This document shows, one piece after another, positions 12,155 to 23,071 of a stretch of 52,527 nucleotides of DNA. The stretch comes from Rhizophagus sp. LPA8_4_AMF. Lineage: Eukaryota; Glomeromycota; Glomeromycetes; Glomerales; Glomeraceae. The stretch is from positions 1 through 52,527 of the forward strand of contig JADRCO010000114.1 in the NCBI GenBank assembly GCA_021464525.1, given 5' to 3'. Below the pieces are notes generated by a model. It ran no database searches. It saw nothing but the letters and a program-made list of their open reading frames with translations, and was not told where the DNA came from. Both the position numbers and the translations under genes were made by a program. The stretch's first letter is position 1; every line of letters begins with the position of its first letter.

Positions 12155-13315
12155 ATTAAATAATTTTGATAGTGTTATGAGAAGTGTGACTATGTGAATT
12201 AAAAAAAAAAAAAAATCACTTGAATTACATACTATAAAGCATTATAAGCATTTATAGAGATTAGATTGAATTTGATGATATGTAAATTAAAAAAAAAACT
12301 ATAACATGACAGATTAGCTGAAATATTCAATATTCGTACAATAAAGCATTATAAGCATTTATTGTAGATTTGATTGAATTTGATGATATGTAAATTAAAA
12401 AAAAAACCATAAACATGACAGATTAGCTGATTACATTCGAAATATTCAATATTCGTGGTATATGAAAAATTAAAAAATAATGATTACTTATACCATTTGT
12501 ATATGCATTGATGAGAACAAAAAAGATTATGTAAAATAAATTTTTATTATTTTATTTTATTTGAAGACAAAAAATAAATGATTGTTTATACATTAAAAAA
12601 AAATGATATTGCTTGAAAAATTAAATATTAAAATGATGAAATATTAATTTTTGGTTGATGTAATCATGTAAACACAAAATTATGTAAAATAATATTTTTT
12701 TTATTGTGTTTCTTTTCTTTTCTTTTCTTTTTTTTTTTGAAAAAAATTTGTTGAACCGTAATAATGATTGTCCATATATTAATAAAATTGAATTGATTGA
12801 AAATAAAAATATACTAATAACAAAAAAAAAAAAAATGAATAGTAATAAATTTTGGTTGATGAAAAGTTCTCAATGTATGTAATAAGCAAGATAAGTTGAA
12901 TGTCTTCTATATATCCTACTACAACCATTGTCTTCGTTTATACAGTATAAAAAAAAAATTACAATGCAACAATATGAAAAAATAGTAATTAATAAATACA
13001 TCTAATCAACAACCACCAGCCCATGACTAACATTTAAAAGTGAAAAAAAAAAAAAAAAGTCGATTAGAATCCAAAAAATAAATTTTTTGAGGAATCGAAA
13101 AAACTTTTTGAACAGTGATGGTTCTTGGAAGCTTTCAATGATTTTTTAATTGAAATCGGACCTTCTAATCCCAATTCCTTCCAATTTTAAAATATTACAG
13201 TAGTTTTCAATACACATTATTTTACATATACATATATGTATAAACTTTCCAATGAACATCGCTGCTTTTGAGTATTAATACTTTAAGTATTAATTTTATG
13301 AAGCCTCACCTCATT
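12155..13315. other. Convergent intergenic region, CENP-K to DCTN3-like
   Basis: This is shared 3' flank of two convergent genes. It holds the 107-bp tandem duplication, several A-runs and a TTTTC repeat near 12710-12740. I see no gene. Confidence 0.65.
12234..12450. repeat. 107-bp tandem duplication downstream of CENP-K
   Basis: Two head-to-tail copies, each starting ATAAAGCATTATAAGCATTTA at 12234 and 12341, share the GAATTTGATGATATGTAAATT, CATGACAGATTAGCTG and AAATATTCAATATTCGT segments in the same order. A few substitutions and small insertions separate them. They lie 80 bp past the stop codon, so they may sit in the 3' UTR. Confidence 0.85.
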
Positions 13316-14370
13316 TTAATTCCCTCTTGCTCTTTCAATCGCAGAAACATTTGCTTCAATTGTTGAAAGAATATTATCCCAAGAAATAAAAAGTTCCGAG
13401 AGAGTATTAACCTAAAAAGAAAATTGTGAATCAAAGAGTTTATAACATAGAATAAATCGTTTCTTAATTTAATTGCATAATTTAAATTATATTCAAAAAA
13501 CATACAATTCCATTATATTTTTCTAATAAACACGTTATACGAGCAGATGTTTCATTCGCTTTTGCAGCTTGATCAACGAAAACAGTTTCAATTGGTGTAA
13601 GTTGAGGAAGCAATTTTTCAAGATCTAAACAAAATATTATAAAAAGTTTAGGTTTGAACTTATATACATATATCATATTAAATAAATTTCTTAATAATAC
13701 CTTTAAATTCTGGAGCTTCAATTATTGGTTGCAATTCATCAATTAGTTTCAAATTTTCAGCAACCAATTTTAGTTCCTCAGCTGAACACGAAATAATTTC
13801 TGCTTTAGCTTCAGGTGTCAAAATAACTCTTTCCAATGCGAGTGCAGAGTCTTTAAAAGGAGACACGCATTCCGACACCTGGTCGTCTATTAAAAAAAAA
13901 TCATATCAAGATTAGTATAGAGAGACAAAATATTTTAAAGGAAACTCGTATATCTTAATAAAATATTTACAAATTTCGAGAAACGATTTCAATCCATCAG
14001 CTCCATCACGTTCCCGTATAGTTGTGTTAAATTGCTTCTTGATTTCGTCAACCCTTTTTAGTAAGGAAAGTTGTTCTTTAAATCTTTCGTATACCGAAGC
14101 TTTTTTAGTAATAGGGTCAAATCCAAGGATCGACTTTTCTAAATGATGAACTCGAAAATCCAAAGTTGAAAGACTTTGTTGTTCAAGTATTGTATTATCA
14201 GCATTAACCATGTTTACAGCGGTTAGTTTTTCTGCTTCTATTTCTTCGTCTTCGTAGTCGTCTTCGTCTTTAAGCCAACCGTTTGTTTTAGCAGTTTCAA
14301 TATTTTCTAGAAATAAATTCTTTTGTTCTTCTAATAAAGAAAGTCTTTTTACAAGTTCCACCCTTTCCAT
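13316..14370 (-). CDS. DCTN3: Dynactin p22/p24 subunit (DCTN3)-like protein (266 aa)
   Basis: Four minus-strand exons (14370-13971, 13886-13701, 13624-13506, 13411-13316) splice in phase to 266 aa. The protein is almost entirely helical. The part from STLDFRVHHLEKSILG (about residues 67-82) onward follows the dynactin 3 pattern: a helix ending in a Gly turn, then ELQPIIEAPEFKDLEKL, then DQAAKANETS, a YNGIV turn and a final FISWDNILSTIEA segment, as in the shoulder subunit that ties the dynactin side arm to the Arp1 filament. Human DCTN3 is 186 aa; this one has about 65 extra N-terminal residues with an acidic D/E tract (35-50). The match rests on pattern and order rather than on a catalytic motif, so a moderate doubt remains. 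It lies convergent to CENP-K. Confidence 0.75.
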
Positions 14371-14852
14371 GGCATAGCGATTTTTTGATTTTTTGGTGCT
14401 TATTTATTTGACCCCGACTTTTTCAGGGTGGCCTTTTTATAGGTAATTTGCATGAGAATTATGCCGTAGCAATTTTTTTATATATTAACTTTTTGTGCAA
14501 AACAATGTATCACATAATATAAATTTATTATTGCTTTGTAGCAAAAAAAAAAGCATTATTAACATGGCTAATTTGTATTTATATTAGTAAATTCTTTTTA
14601 CATTTAAAATTCTCATTCAAGATGATATTATAAAGTAAATTCAAAAATGAAAAGGAAAAAGAAGTAAAATTGTAATATTAAGCATAAGGATTCATATGTA
14701 ACTATTAATGTATTGACTTTAAAATGAAGATAGAAAGCTTTTTTTTTTCTTGATAAAGGATTATAAAGCTTTAACAACCAAATAAAAATTTCCAATCAAC
14801 CGATTTTTAAACTATTCTAATCAAATTTAACTAATTATTACTTAAAATCAAT
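14371..14852. other. Short intergenic region upstream of DCTN3-like gene
   Basis: This separates the DCTN3-like start from the Pab2 3' end; both genes point the same way. It contains only AT-rich sequence and should hold the DCTN3-like promoter and Pab2 3' UTR. No other feature was seen. Confidence 0.6.
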
Positions 14853-15989
14853 CTAGTAAGGAGCGAAAGTGGCACGTCGTCCTCTAAAGCAATAATAAAA
14901 AAATAATTAATAATAAAATAAATATAAATAAATTAGGTTTAATAATAATCATTTATGGTTTACCTTGCGCGACCTCTGAATGTTGGACTATAATAAGCAC
15001 CACCATGTCCATAATATCCACCGCGCCAAGCAGCACGGGTACCTCTTCCACCTCTACCTCTAGTATAACCTGGAATATTTGTGCGCTTTGCTGTAACCTG
15101 AAAATTCATAATATTTAATACAATTAAAAATAATAAATAATGTATTATAATGAAATTGATTGAAATACGAAACTTGAGAAAATTAATTAATAATATATTA
15201 CCTTGATTGCTCTTCCACGCAGTACCGAATTGTCTAACGACATCGCGTTAGCCACTAAAGAAGGATCTGCAAATTCCACATAAGCATATCTATATATTAA
15301 AATGATACCTCTTGTCAATGAATAATCACTTTATCAGTATATAAATTTTTTTAAAAATGTATTTTATACCCTTTAGGATGCCCACTCCATTTATCACAAA
15401 GAATAGTAACCCGGTTTATTGTACCACAAGACTGAAAATGATTCTGTAAATCTTCAGGGGTAGCAGCGTAATCAACCTATACAAATTTAAATAACGTTAA
15501 AATCAAATTTTATTATAAATTTCATTTTTTTCCCTTTTCATTTTTTTTTTTTTTAAAAAAAAACTCACATTTCCAACATAAATCGATCGTGCATCGATTG
15601 CCTCTTTATCTTCTAAAAGATTTATAAAAATAAAGATTAAAACGATTAAAAAATCTTAATTTTTAAGAGAACCAATACATTAATCAATAATAAAAATAAA
15701 TACCAGCCTTCTGAAGTAAGATTCATCTCTTTTTCAACTTGAGCTTGCATTTCACGGAGTTTCGCCGCCTCTTCTTCCATTTCCTTAACCCGTTGTTTCA
15801 TTGCCTCAAGCTCCTTTACCAAAGAGATAGTGTGAAATGTTCCATCTCGACAAAATAATAAATACGAAATGATTAAAAGTATTAGGTTGGAATAATTTTT
15901 ACCGCTTCAGCATCTTCAGTAACATCTCCCTCTTCATGGTGTTCTTGATTTTCTTCAATTTGAATAGCAGCTGGGTTTTCATCAGCCAT
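14853..15989 (-). CDS. PAB2: Nuclear poly(A)-binding protein Pab2 / PABPN1 (198 aa)
   Basis: Seven exons (15989-15903, 15813-15708, 15612-15569, 15476-15370, 15289-15202, 15097-14964, 14883-14853) give 198 aa. An acidic N-terminus is followed by the PABPN1 coiled coil ([19 protein letters not shown], about 30-48), an RRM with RNP2 IYVGNV (75-80) and RNP1 KGYAYVEF (114-121), and an RG/Y-rich tail starting [16 protein letters not shown] near 148, the site of arginine methylation in the family. It binds poly(A) in the nucleus and acts in 3' processing and RNA decay. Length and order match S. pombe Pab2. The second intron keeps frame only if its donor is GC: the GT three bases further in would create a stop. 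With the GC donor the join reads [13 protein letters not shown], as expected. Confidence 0.93.
15613..15707 (-). other. Probable GC-AG intron (Pab2 intron 2)
   Basis: On the minus strand the exon ends ...TCAGAAG and the intron begins GCTGGTATTT. The frame and the conserved protein continue only with this GC donor; the nearby GT gives TG plus A, a stop, with each acceptor I could find. Confidence 0.65.
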
Positions 15990-16611
15990 GGTTGATAATA
16001 TAATTCAAGATGAAAAGATAGAAAAGCTTTTCATCCAAGAATTCCATAGAAGGTAGGGGTTTGATTTAGATATGTTTATAACTTAATCATTGATTTGTAG
16101 AGATCATAAAGAATTCCATGAGCAACGAGCGATAAGACCAAAATATGAAGAGTCCATCGTTTATTTGCTCATGGACATCCAATTTTATTATACGCACTCG
16201 TGGTTGTTCACCAAAACCTTGTTTTGAACAGCCAAAAAAGTGCGAACGCGGACGAAATAAAAAACAAGGGTAGCAAAAAGCAAAGTGTTAAAAGACTCAA
16301 ACCAGATAAAAAACATACCAAATGTTATTATATATACAAAGACAAGTATTTTTTTTGCTTGATGTCGCTGGATTATTTTTTAAGATCCTATTTTTGTATA
16401 TTTTTTCAAGTTTTTTTTTTCTGTTATTTTTTGACTTTTCTTTTTATTCTTTTACAATTACTTTTTTAAACGACATCGAAGCATTTTTGCTGAAAAACCG
16501 AAAAATTACAAACCAAATAATGTCGGATCAAACTACGTAATTCCTGTAAAAAATGTGAGAGATTCGGAAAGGCTTGTAAATCAGTTTAAAATTTTAAAAA
16601 GGTAAAATATA
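15988..16611 (+). CDS. Tentative small spliced gene overlapping the Pab2 start
   Basis: On the plus strand an ATG at 15988 begins a 22-codon exon that ends at a good donor (16052) and resumes in phase at 16101. The joined product starts [15 protein letters not shown] and runs to about 66 codons, charged and helix-like. A lysine-rich frame follows at about 16215-16330 and another plausible exon at about 16478-16611 containing NYKPNNVGSNYVIPVKNV. I cannot place all pieces in one gene, and I do not recognise the protein. The first exon overlaps the Pab2 start codon on the other strand, which makes this start unlikely unless the transcripts overlap. Reported because the splice phase holds. Confidence 0.22.
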
Positions 16612-17843
16612 ACATATATAAGATGAAATCGTCACAAGTTTTGAGTTTGTGTAACTTACAGTGAATATATAAACAACCAACCATCTCCCTGTTATTTTTT
16701 AGTGAAAACAAACCTTAGGGAAATTATATCATAAATATAATTGTGAAAACGCGCTTATTATTTTAAATTGAATACCAAAAAGAAGGCACAACATTCCTCT
16801 CAAGTTTCGACATGAATATCGCGTTTTTTGAGCTTTGTGGTAAAATGGAAAATTCGGTTTGATTAAATTGACGTCTTATTAGTTGACTACACTAGATCAA
16901 CAATGTTTTTATGATCACTCTAATGCATCAAACGCGGAAGGGGTTAAGACAGTTACGGTAAAATCTTTTTTTAGATTTTATTATTTTAATTTTATTTAGA
17001 AAGACCGGTTGTTTCGTTGTTTCAGAGAAACCTTGTTCAATCGTGTGTATTAAATGATTATTATTATATTATATAGATATATATGAACTTTACATAAAAT
17101 AAAAAATTTTTTTCAATTCATTGTAGTTCTCAACTAATGTTGAACTATATAAAAACGAAATTATTTACGTATGCTATGCTAACTAAAATTCAAACCTTCC
17201 AATGAAACTTTCGAAGAGTACCTTCAGTAATAAATTTTTACGAAACAAAAATTATTGCTTCTTTACTATTGATAGTATATAGCAATACCGGAAAAAAAAA
17301 AAAAATTGATACTGTACTAACTGTAGTAGCCGTATTAGTTAATGACTTGTATATATGAATAATATTAAATATCTTTACATCATGTTGTAATATAAAAGAA
17401 TTATGAAATAATAAGCTCTTCTTTCTTCTCTTTATATATTAGTTCTGTGTCATAATTATGCAATCCTCTGTTTTATTGAACTTTTTACATCGAAAACCAT
17501 TTATGTGCACAATGATTAGCATAAAATCACGTGTTAAGAATGGGCCAATGAATCTAAATATTTATAAACGGCTGAGAGCTTGTGACACTTAACCTATCTA
17601 AGGATGGTGAATATGTACAAAATTAAATATTCGAAATTTCCAATATATTAATTATATAAAAAATAGGTAATAACCGACAAATTAACTAACCAATTTACTT
17701 CAATAAGGTTTGAATATAAATAATTAGGAGACAAAGCCGATCATTAAGTCAGTTTGGATTTCCTCTATATTAGTGTCTTTTATTCCTTGAACTGAAATTT
17801 TCTCTCTCACTTTTTCCTCAACAAACATAAAAATTTAACAAAT
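16612..17843. other. Intergenic region upstream of secreted-protein gene
   Basis: About 1.2 kb of AT-rich DNA without a conserved frame. Its 3' end should hold the promoter of the gene at 17844. Confidence 0.6.
17715..17723 (+). promoter_or_regulatory. Putative TATA element of secreted-protein gene
   Basis: TATAAATAA lies 129 bp upstream of the ATG and is followed by a pyrimidine-rich stretch with likely transcription starts. This is a sequence match only. Confidence 0.45.
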
Positions 17844-18323
17844 ATGATGAGATATACAGGTCATCCTTTTCCATTTACGCTTATAATCACATTTATATTT
17901 TTTACGGTTATCACTTCAGCTGCAGTGATAAATAGTCCATGTACAATAGAAGGACATGTGGAATTTTTTTCCGACTTTAATAAAGATTATTTATCTGGAG
18001 TAATCACGTTCAGTGAAAATAAAGCAGGAGATAAAGTTATTGTTGACGGAATATTTGCTACAGATATTGGAGTAGATGGAATTAAAGATGAAGACGGAAA
18101 TCCTCGCTATAGAGCAGAATTATACGATAAAAAAGGGGCTTTATTATATGATTTGACCAATTCTGTATTTAACAATGCTATTGATTTAGTTTCATTTAAT
18201 AAACAATATGCTAACCTTCAAATTTGTGGTTCAAATAGTATTATTGATAAAGTAGTGGTTATTAAGAGGGATGGGGATGAAATTGCAAGGGCTGAAATTT
18301 ATGAGCTATTGGACTATCATTAA
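17844..18323 (+). CDS. Small secreted protein, unknown family (159 aa)
   Basis: This is a single-exon gene. The N-terminus has a hydrophobic signal peptide core (FTLIITFIFFTVITSAA, 11-27) with a likely cleavage near residue 27. The mature part of about 130 aa alternates short hydrophobic strands with charged loops, includes SGVITFSENKAGDKVIVDG (51-69), and has only two cysteines (33 and 128), which could form one disulfide. No transmembrane segment follows and no ER-retention signal is present. The beta-rich pattern with G-x-I/V-x-F repeats is loosely like Cu/Zn-SOD or CHRD-type sandwiches, but the metal-binding histidines are not evident. In a mycorrhizal fungus this could be an apoplastic or effector-type protein; that is inference. 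The first of two adjacent Met codons was chosen. Confidence 0.7.
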   Translation: MMRYTGHPFPFTLIITFIFFTVITSAAVINSPCTIEGHVEFFSDFNKDYLSGVITFSENKAGDKVIVDGIFATDIGVDGIKDEDGNPRYRAELYDKKGALLYDLTNSVFNNAIDLVSFNKQYANLQICGSNSIIDKVVVIKRDGDEIARAEIYELLDYH

Positions 18324-18951
18324 TCCGGGGGAGAGGGTATTTTTAATTAATGGACGGGTATTTCTTTTTTTTTTTTTAAAAAAAAAAAGAATAAGACATA
18401 GATTTTTTTTTTTTTTTTTTTTTTTTTTTGTAATTGTGTAAACATAGTAAACATTTATCATTTATTCATTCATTCTGAGAAATAGTATAATTAATATAGT
18501 AGATAAAGGAGATAACATATGACTTGAGCTTCAGAACTTCTCTACTGACTCTACATATAATAATTCTATTTAGTAAAAATTTAAGTTATTCTCTCCCTGA
18601 AAAAACTTTTTATCGTGTCAAATGAACAAATATTTCACAAACTATACAATGGGAATAATCCTACCAGACAATGGAATTAAAAGACGACATTGATCTACGG
18701 GTATTATGTGACCCTGTTGTAATACAGGACGCCATAAAAAAATTCTCCCATATGATTTTTCTCAAGAAAAATGTTATATAAACACTACAAGACTAATCGA
18801 TTTCTCAAAATTTCTAATTTTTTAATGGTAAATTTTACGTACTATTTTTTCCTTTAAAAAATTTTTTCCTTATATAATTGAGTGTTTTTTAAAATAAACA
18901 TAATCATTTAAACCGATTTATATATATTTTTTTTAAATAAACAAGAAAAAA
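18324..18951. other. Intergenic region with poly-A/T tracts
   Basis: This contains a 27-nt poly-T at 18403-18429 and the promoter region of the Mgr2 gene. No gene was seen. Confidence 0.65.
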
Positions 18952-19362
18952 ATGGAACAACCTTCACGTATTGATCATATGAAGCGTGGCGTTATAATGG
19001 GAAGTGCTGTAGGGGTGTGTCTAGGTTTGGCTCTTGGAACATATCACATCTTCAGGTAGGTAGAAAATCTTAAATTTTATAATTAGAAATCAAATTTCGT
19101 TTTAACCATGGGTTTTTTTTTCAGATATGGAGCAGGTCCAAGAGGATTCATTTCAACTCTTGGTCAATATATGGCAACTTCAGCTGGTAGCTTTGCATTA
19201 TTTATGGGAGTTGGTTCTGCTATTCGTAGCGAAGAACAACCAAAAAATATTATGTGGAAACAACATTTGGAACGTCAAAATTCTTTATCAAGAGGTTTCG
19301 CCAATTTACCCGTTGAAGTTTTAGAAGGAAAACGTTGGGATAGAAAAATCGTTGGAATGTAA
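18952..19362 (+). CDS. MGR2: Mgr2 / ROMO1 mitochondrial inner-membrane protein (113 aa)
   Basis: Two exons (18952-19055 and 19125-19362) join in phase to 113 aa, the length of yeast Mgr2. The family core is clear: RIDHMKRGVIMGSAVGVCLG in the first membrane helix with small-residue packing, the loop GPRGFISTLGQYM, then SAGSFALFMGVGSAIRSE in the second helix. Mgr2/ROMO1 is a subunit of the TIM23 presequence translocase, where it gates lateral release of preproteins into the inner membrane. The C-terminal extension (about 40 residues, basic and aromatic) is typical of fungal Mgr2 rather than animal ROMO1. The start is the first ATG, preceded by an A-rich leader. Confidence 0.92.
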
Positions 19363-19953
19363 TCAGTCTTTTATTATTTTGGTATCTTGGGTTATATATA
19401 ATATAAATCATTGGGAAATCAATTCTTTTTTTTTTTCTTTTAAAAACTATTTTTTACAAAAAAAAATAATAATAATAAAATCATAAAGCGAAAAATTTTC
19501 GTTTTATTTGTAGAAATTGTATAAAATTATTTTAAAAATAAAAATAAAAATAAATCATTTTCATGATTTCTCGTTGTAACAAAAGATATTAATTTTATCT
19601 TGTGAAAAAGTTTAATTATAATTGAGTTTTTATTTTTTTTTGGCGTATTTTGTGTGTTCATTAATTAAAAATTGATGGTCAATTGGTCAATTTAGTTTTA
19701 CAATAATTAGATCTGTTGTGAGAATTAGATCATTTAGTGATAATATCTATAATATTTATAATAAAATTTAAATACCAACGTTTTTTATTAATTGCTAAAT
19801 TTAGACTATAACATGATTGGACATTTATAACAAAAAATTTAGAAGCTTTCGGAATCTACAGTATCTCTTAATTTACTCTTAGAGTACGATGAATAGATGA
19901 GATATGCAAGGTTCCGTGCACAACTCTAAATCATGATTTTAATTATATATAAA
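19363..19953. other. Convergent intergenic region, MGR2 to LEU5
   Basis: Shared 3' flank of two convergent genes. It is AT-rich with A-runs and no coding frame. Confidence 0.65.
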
Positions 19954-21323
19954 TCAATCTATGTTCAATAATAATTTCATTCTATGGTAAACAGTAAAAG
20001 ATACTGCTACCATAGGAGTAACTTTTAAATAACCAATACTCAATCCCACAAAGAATCCTTTAAATCCATTTGTTACCCAAATTGTTCTAATTGTTTGCCA
20101 AAATCCAACGTATCTTGTTGGATCCACTGCACCATAAACTTGCATCCTACGTCGAATTACTTCCAAAGGATAAGATACAGTTTGTGCTATTGCACCTGAT
20201 AATCCGCCCACTGTTAGTTCAACCCATGTTTTTAATGGAGCTTTTATATTTTGACCTCGGCTATCTAACTTTCCTGCAGCTAAGGAAGGTTTAGTAGTTA
20301 AATCTGCTAATTCTGTTCTGCAAAATTCAGTCAACAAATAATGAGTAAAAAATGATACTCCAGCATATGGAATCATTCCCATTATTGTAGGATTTAATCC
20401 TCGATAAAAATTCATAATTGGAAAATGAATAAATTTTCTATGAGAAGCTGCACTTTCTTGATAAATCTGTTTACATAAAGTAACATATCCTATACGTGAA
20501 TCATTTCGTACTTCAAAAGCAAGCCTTACACGTATAAGCTCCAAAGGATAAGTACACAATACAGAAGTGATACCTAGATGTAAATTTCAATTAAATAAAA
20601 TTTAAAAATATCAGAATAGGAATGGGAAATTATTGTAACTTACCAGCCAAAGATCCAGATATTAAATGTCTAAATGCTGTATCTTTATTTGGCATTAATA
20701 TCTAAATTCAAAAAAAAATAAATATATAATTAATTTCATAAATAAATATATTAAAACTATTAAAGTTTAGAACCTACATGACGAATTTGTTCAAATGCGA
20801 CAAATTTAATTGCAGCATAAGGGAGAATCCTCAATAAAGTAGCAGAATTACCTTGGAATAAACCCCTAACCCCATTTTTTGTATAAATTTCTTTACTTGC
20901 TTGAAATACGCCCGACCATGTTCCTGTGAATCGAAACGTTAATATATAACCAGAATTATTTCTATTCCTTACCCATATAACAAATCACAACCCACAATTA
21001 CACACCAAAAGGGTTTTATGTCAAAACGCTTTGAATCTACCTGCATATTTTTGAAAGTGTGGATTACTAGCTTGAAACAATATCTTTACCCTATCCAGTG
21101 GTGCAATAACTGTTTTAGCCTAAATTCGATGATATGTGTTAAGAATTTGCGAATATTACATTTCCTTCATAATTAAGAAAAAAAAAAATACACATACTAC
21201 GCAACCAGCAACACCACCCGCAACACCGGACCTTATTATATAGCACAAACTTTGCTTATTATGATATCGACGTTTCGTTCCTAAAGCATCCACTTCTTGA
21301 ATTGAATGTACGGGTGTTGACAT
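19954..21323 (-). CDS. LEU5: Mitochondrial CoA carrier, Leu5 / SLC25A42-like (342 aa)
   Basis: Five exons (21323-21198, 21119-21041, 20923-20778, 20701-20644, 20573-19954) encode 342 aa with three tandem carrier repeats. Signature P-x-[DE]-x-x-[KR] motifs are PLDRVK (49-54), PLELIR (146-151) and PLEVIR (272-277). The segment [20 protein letters not shown] is characteristic of the Leu5/Graves-disease-carrier branch, which imports coenzyme A into the mitochondrial matrix. Yeast Leu5 is 357 aa. An upstream in-frame ATG (21359) would add 12 hydrophobic residues unlike other carriers, so the ATG at 21323 is preferred. The gene is divergent from the NMN adenylyltransferase gene, with 185 bp between start codons. 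Confidence 0.93.
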
Positions 21324-21508
21324 TGCAATTGTAAGTAGCATTAATAATATTATTATCATAAATATATTTAGTAACTCACGTGAATCTGTATTATCACATG
21401 ATTGTCCACGTATAATTATTAGTCATTTATTACACTATAATTACTATAGAATCAATCAATCGATATAAATGATCAGTGTTACTTCCTTTTCTCTCCGAAC
21501 AAAGTGCT
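21324..21508. promoter_or_regulatory. Short divergent promoter, LEU5 / NMA1
   Basis: The 185-bp gap between two divergent start codons must hold both core promoters. It contains CACGTG at 21379-21384 and ATCACATGATTG, plausible E-box-like sites. Nothing more can be assigned by eye. Confidence 0.5.
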
Positions 21509-23071
21509 ATGGCTTCAGTTAAAAGTAATGGCATTAGTAAAAAATCACAATTACCTTCTCCTTCGGCTACCGAGTTGGAAGAAGATGACCCAGCCGTTAA
21601 ACTTCAGCCCTCGAACATTGAAGATTATTTTTTTCCGGCTCATAGGCTTAAAACGCAACTCGAAGGTATGCTTCTTCCCTTGTCTTAAAAGTTATAAATG
21701 AGTTATTAGAATGAAATAAAGTTTTATTTTATTTCATTAAAATAACACGTGCATACGAAAGTTGCTTCTTTATTTGAGAATAAACACGTGAAATTTTTTT
21801 GAAAACTTCATTATTTTCAAAACCATGGTAGTTTAGAAGTATTTTGTTTTTCTTATCATATTTTGTTCGATTTAACGCTCTTTTTTACAGAATTATGTCT
21901 TAATTAATTCAAGGTAGTAAATCCATTAGTAATTATTGAGAATTGCATCCTCAATCAAAATCTCAGCAGATGACACAAAAGAACCTGTTGTTATAGTTGC
22001 GTGCGGGTCATTTTCACCGATCACGTATTTACATTTACGAATTTTTGGTAAATATTACTATTTTCAACTGTATTTTAATTTTGGTACTTTATTATGAAAT
22101 GTATTTGAGTTTAAAATATATGTAACCGTTGTTTTTACATCAAAATTTTCTCTTCAGAAATGGCAAAGGATTACATCCTCGAGAATACGAATTTTGAAAT
22201 TATGGGAGGATATTATTCCCCCGTATCAGACCATTATCAAAAGGAGGGTCTAGCACAGTCTCATCATAGAGTTCGCATGGGTGAACTTGCAGTAGAACGA
22301 ACTTCAACTTGGTTGATGGTTGACGCATGGGAGAGTCTTCAGCCCGAATACACCAGAACAGCATTGGTACTTGATCACTTTAATGAAGAAATAAACACCA
22401 AACGTGGTGGAGTCCTGACATCTAGAGGTAAGTTAGTTTATCTAATTTGATTTAGATCTTCAGATTTGTATCAAACAATTAAAAATATTTTAATTAAAAG
22501 GTAAATATCGGCATGTGAAAGTATTACTACTTGCTGGTGGCGACTTGATTGAATCTTTCAAAACTCCTGGTCTTTGGCTGGATGATGATGTAAGTATGCT
22601 AAGTATGTTATGCATTATATAGAAACTGCATATTTGATATGTTTTTTAATACAAGTCTCATGATCTTACGATATAATAGCTTAATCATATTCTTGGTGAT
22701 TATGGATGTCTAATTGTTGAAAGAACTGGATCTGATGTTTGGGGCTTTTTATTAGGCCACGATATACTTTACCAGCACAGGGTATGTACGAAACATATAT
22801 TTTTCAATTATAATTCCGATTTAATTATAATTATAATTAATCATATACCAGAAAAATGTCTATGTAATTAAACAATTAATATATAACGATATCAGCTCAA
22901 CGAAAGTGCGGTATGTATTTCTCATTTATATAAAATTAATTTCACCATCATTTTAAATTAAGTGTTACTTTGTTTCATAGATTGTTCGTGAGGCGTGGGA
23001 TGTCTATAAAATATCTTCTTCCTAATTCTGTTATTAAGTACATTCAAGCAAATGGATTGTATGCTACTTAA
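21509..23071 (+). CDS. NMA1: Nicotinamide/nicotinate mononucleotide adenylyltransferase (281 aa)
   Basis: Seven exons (21509-21665, 21970-22047, 22158-22427, 22501-22589, 22680-22781, 22852-22910, 22981-23071) join in phase to 281 aa. It makes NAD+ or its deamido form from NMN or NaMN and ATP, the last shared step of NAD synthesis. The nucleotidyltransferase signature GSFSPITYLH (65-74) binds the ATP phosphates, and ISSTKVR (246-252) is the second conserved ATP-binding motif. Between them are the family segments KDYILENTNFEIMGGYYSPV and VLLLAGGDLIESF, then ERTGSDVW. The N-terminal 50 residues are low in structure and rich in S, E and P, as in fungal Nma1. The first exon is followed by a 304-bp intron, the longest in the gene. 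Confidence 0.96.

Noticed and set aside
16322-16540. 72-codon plus-strand frame rich in Phe and Leu
   Set aside because: It arises from T-rich intergenic DNA; no domain and no signal context.
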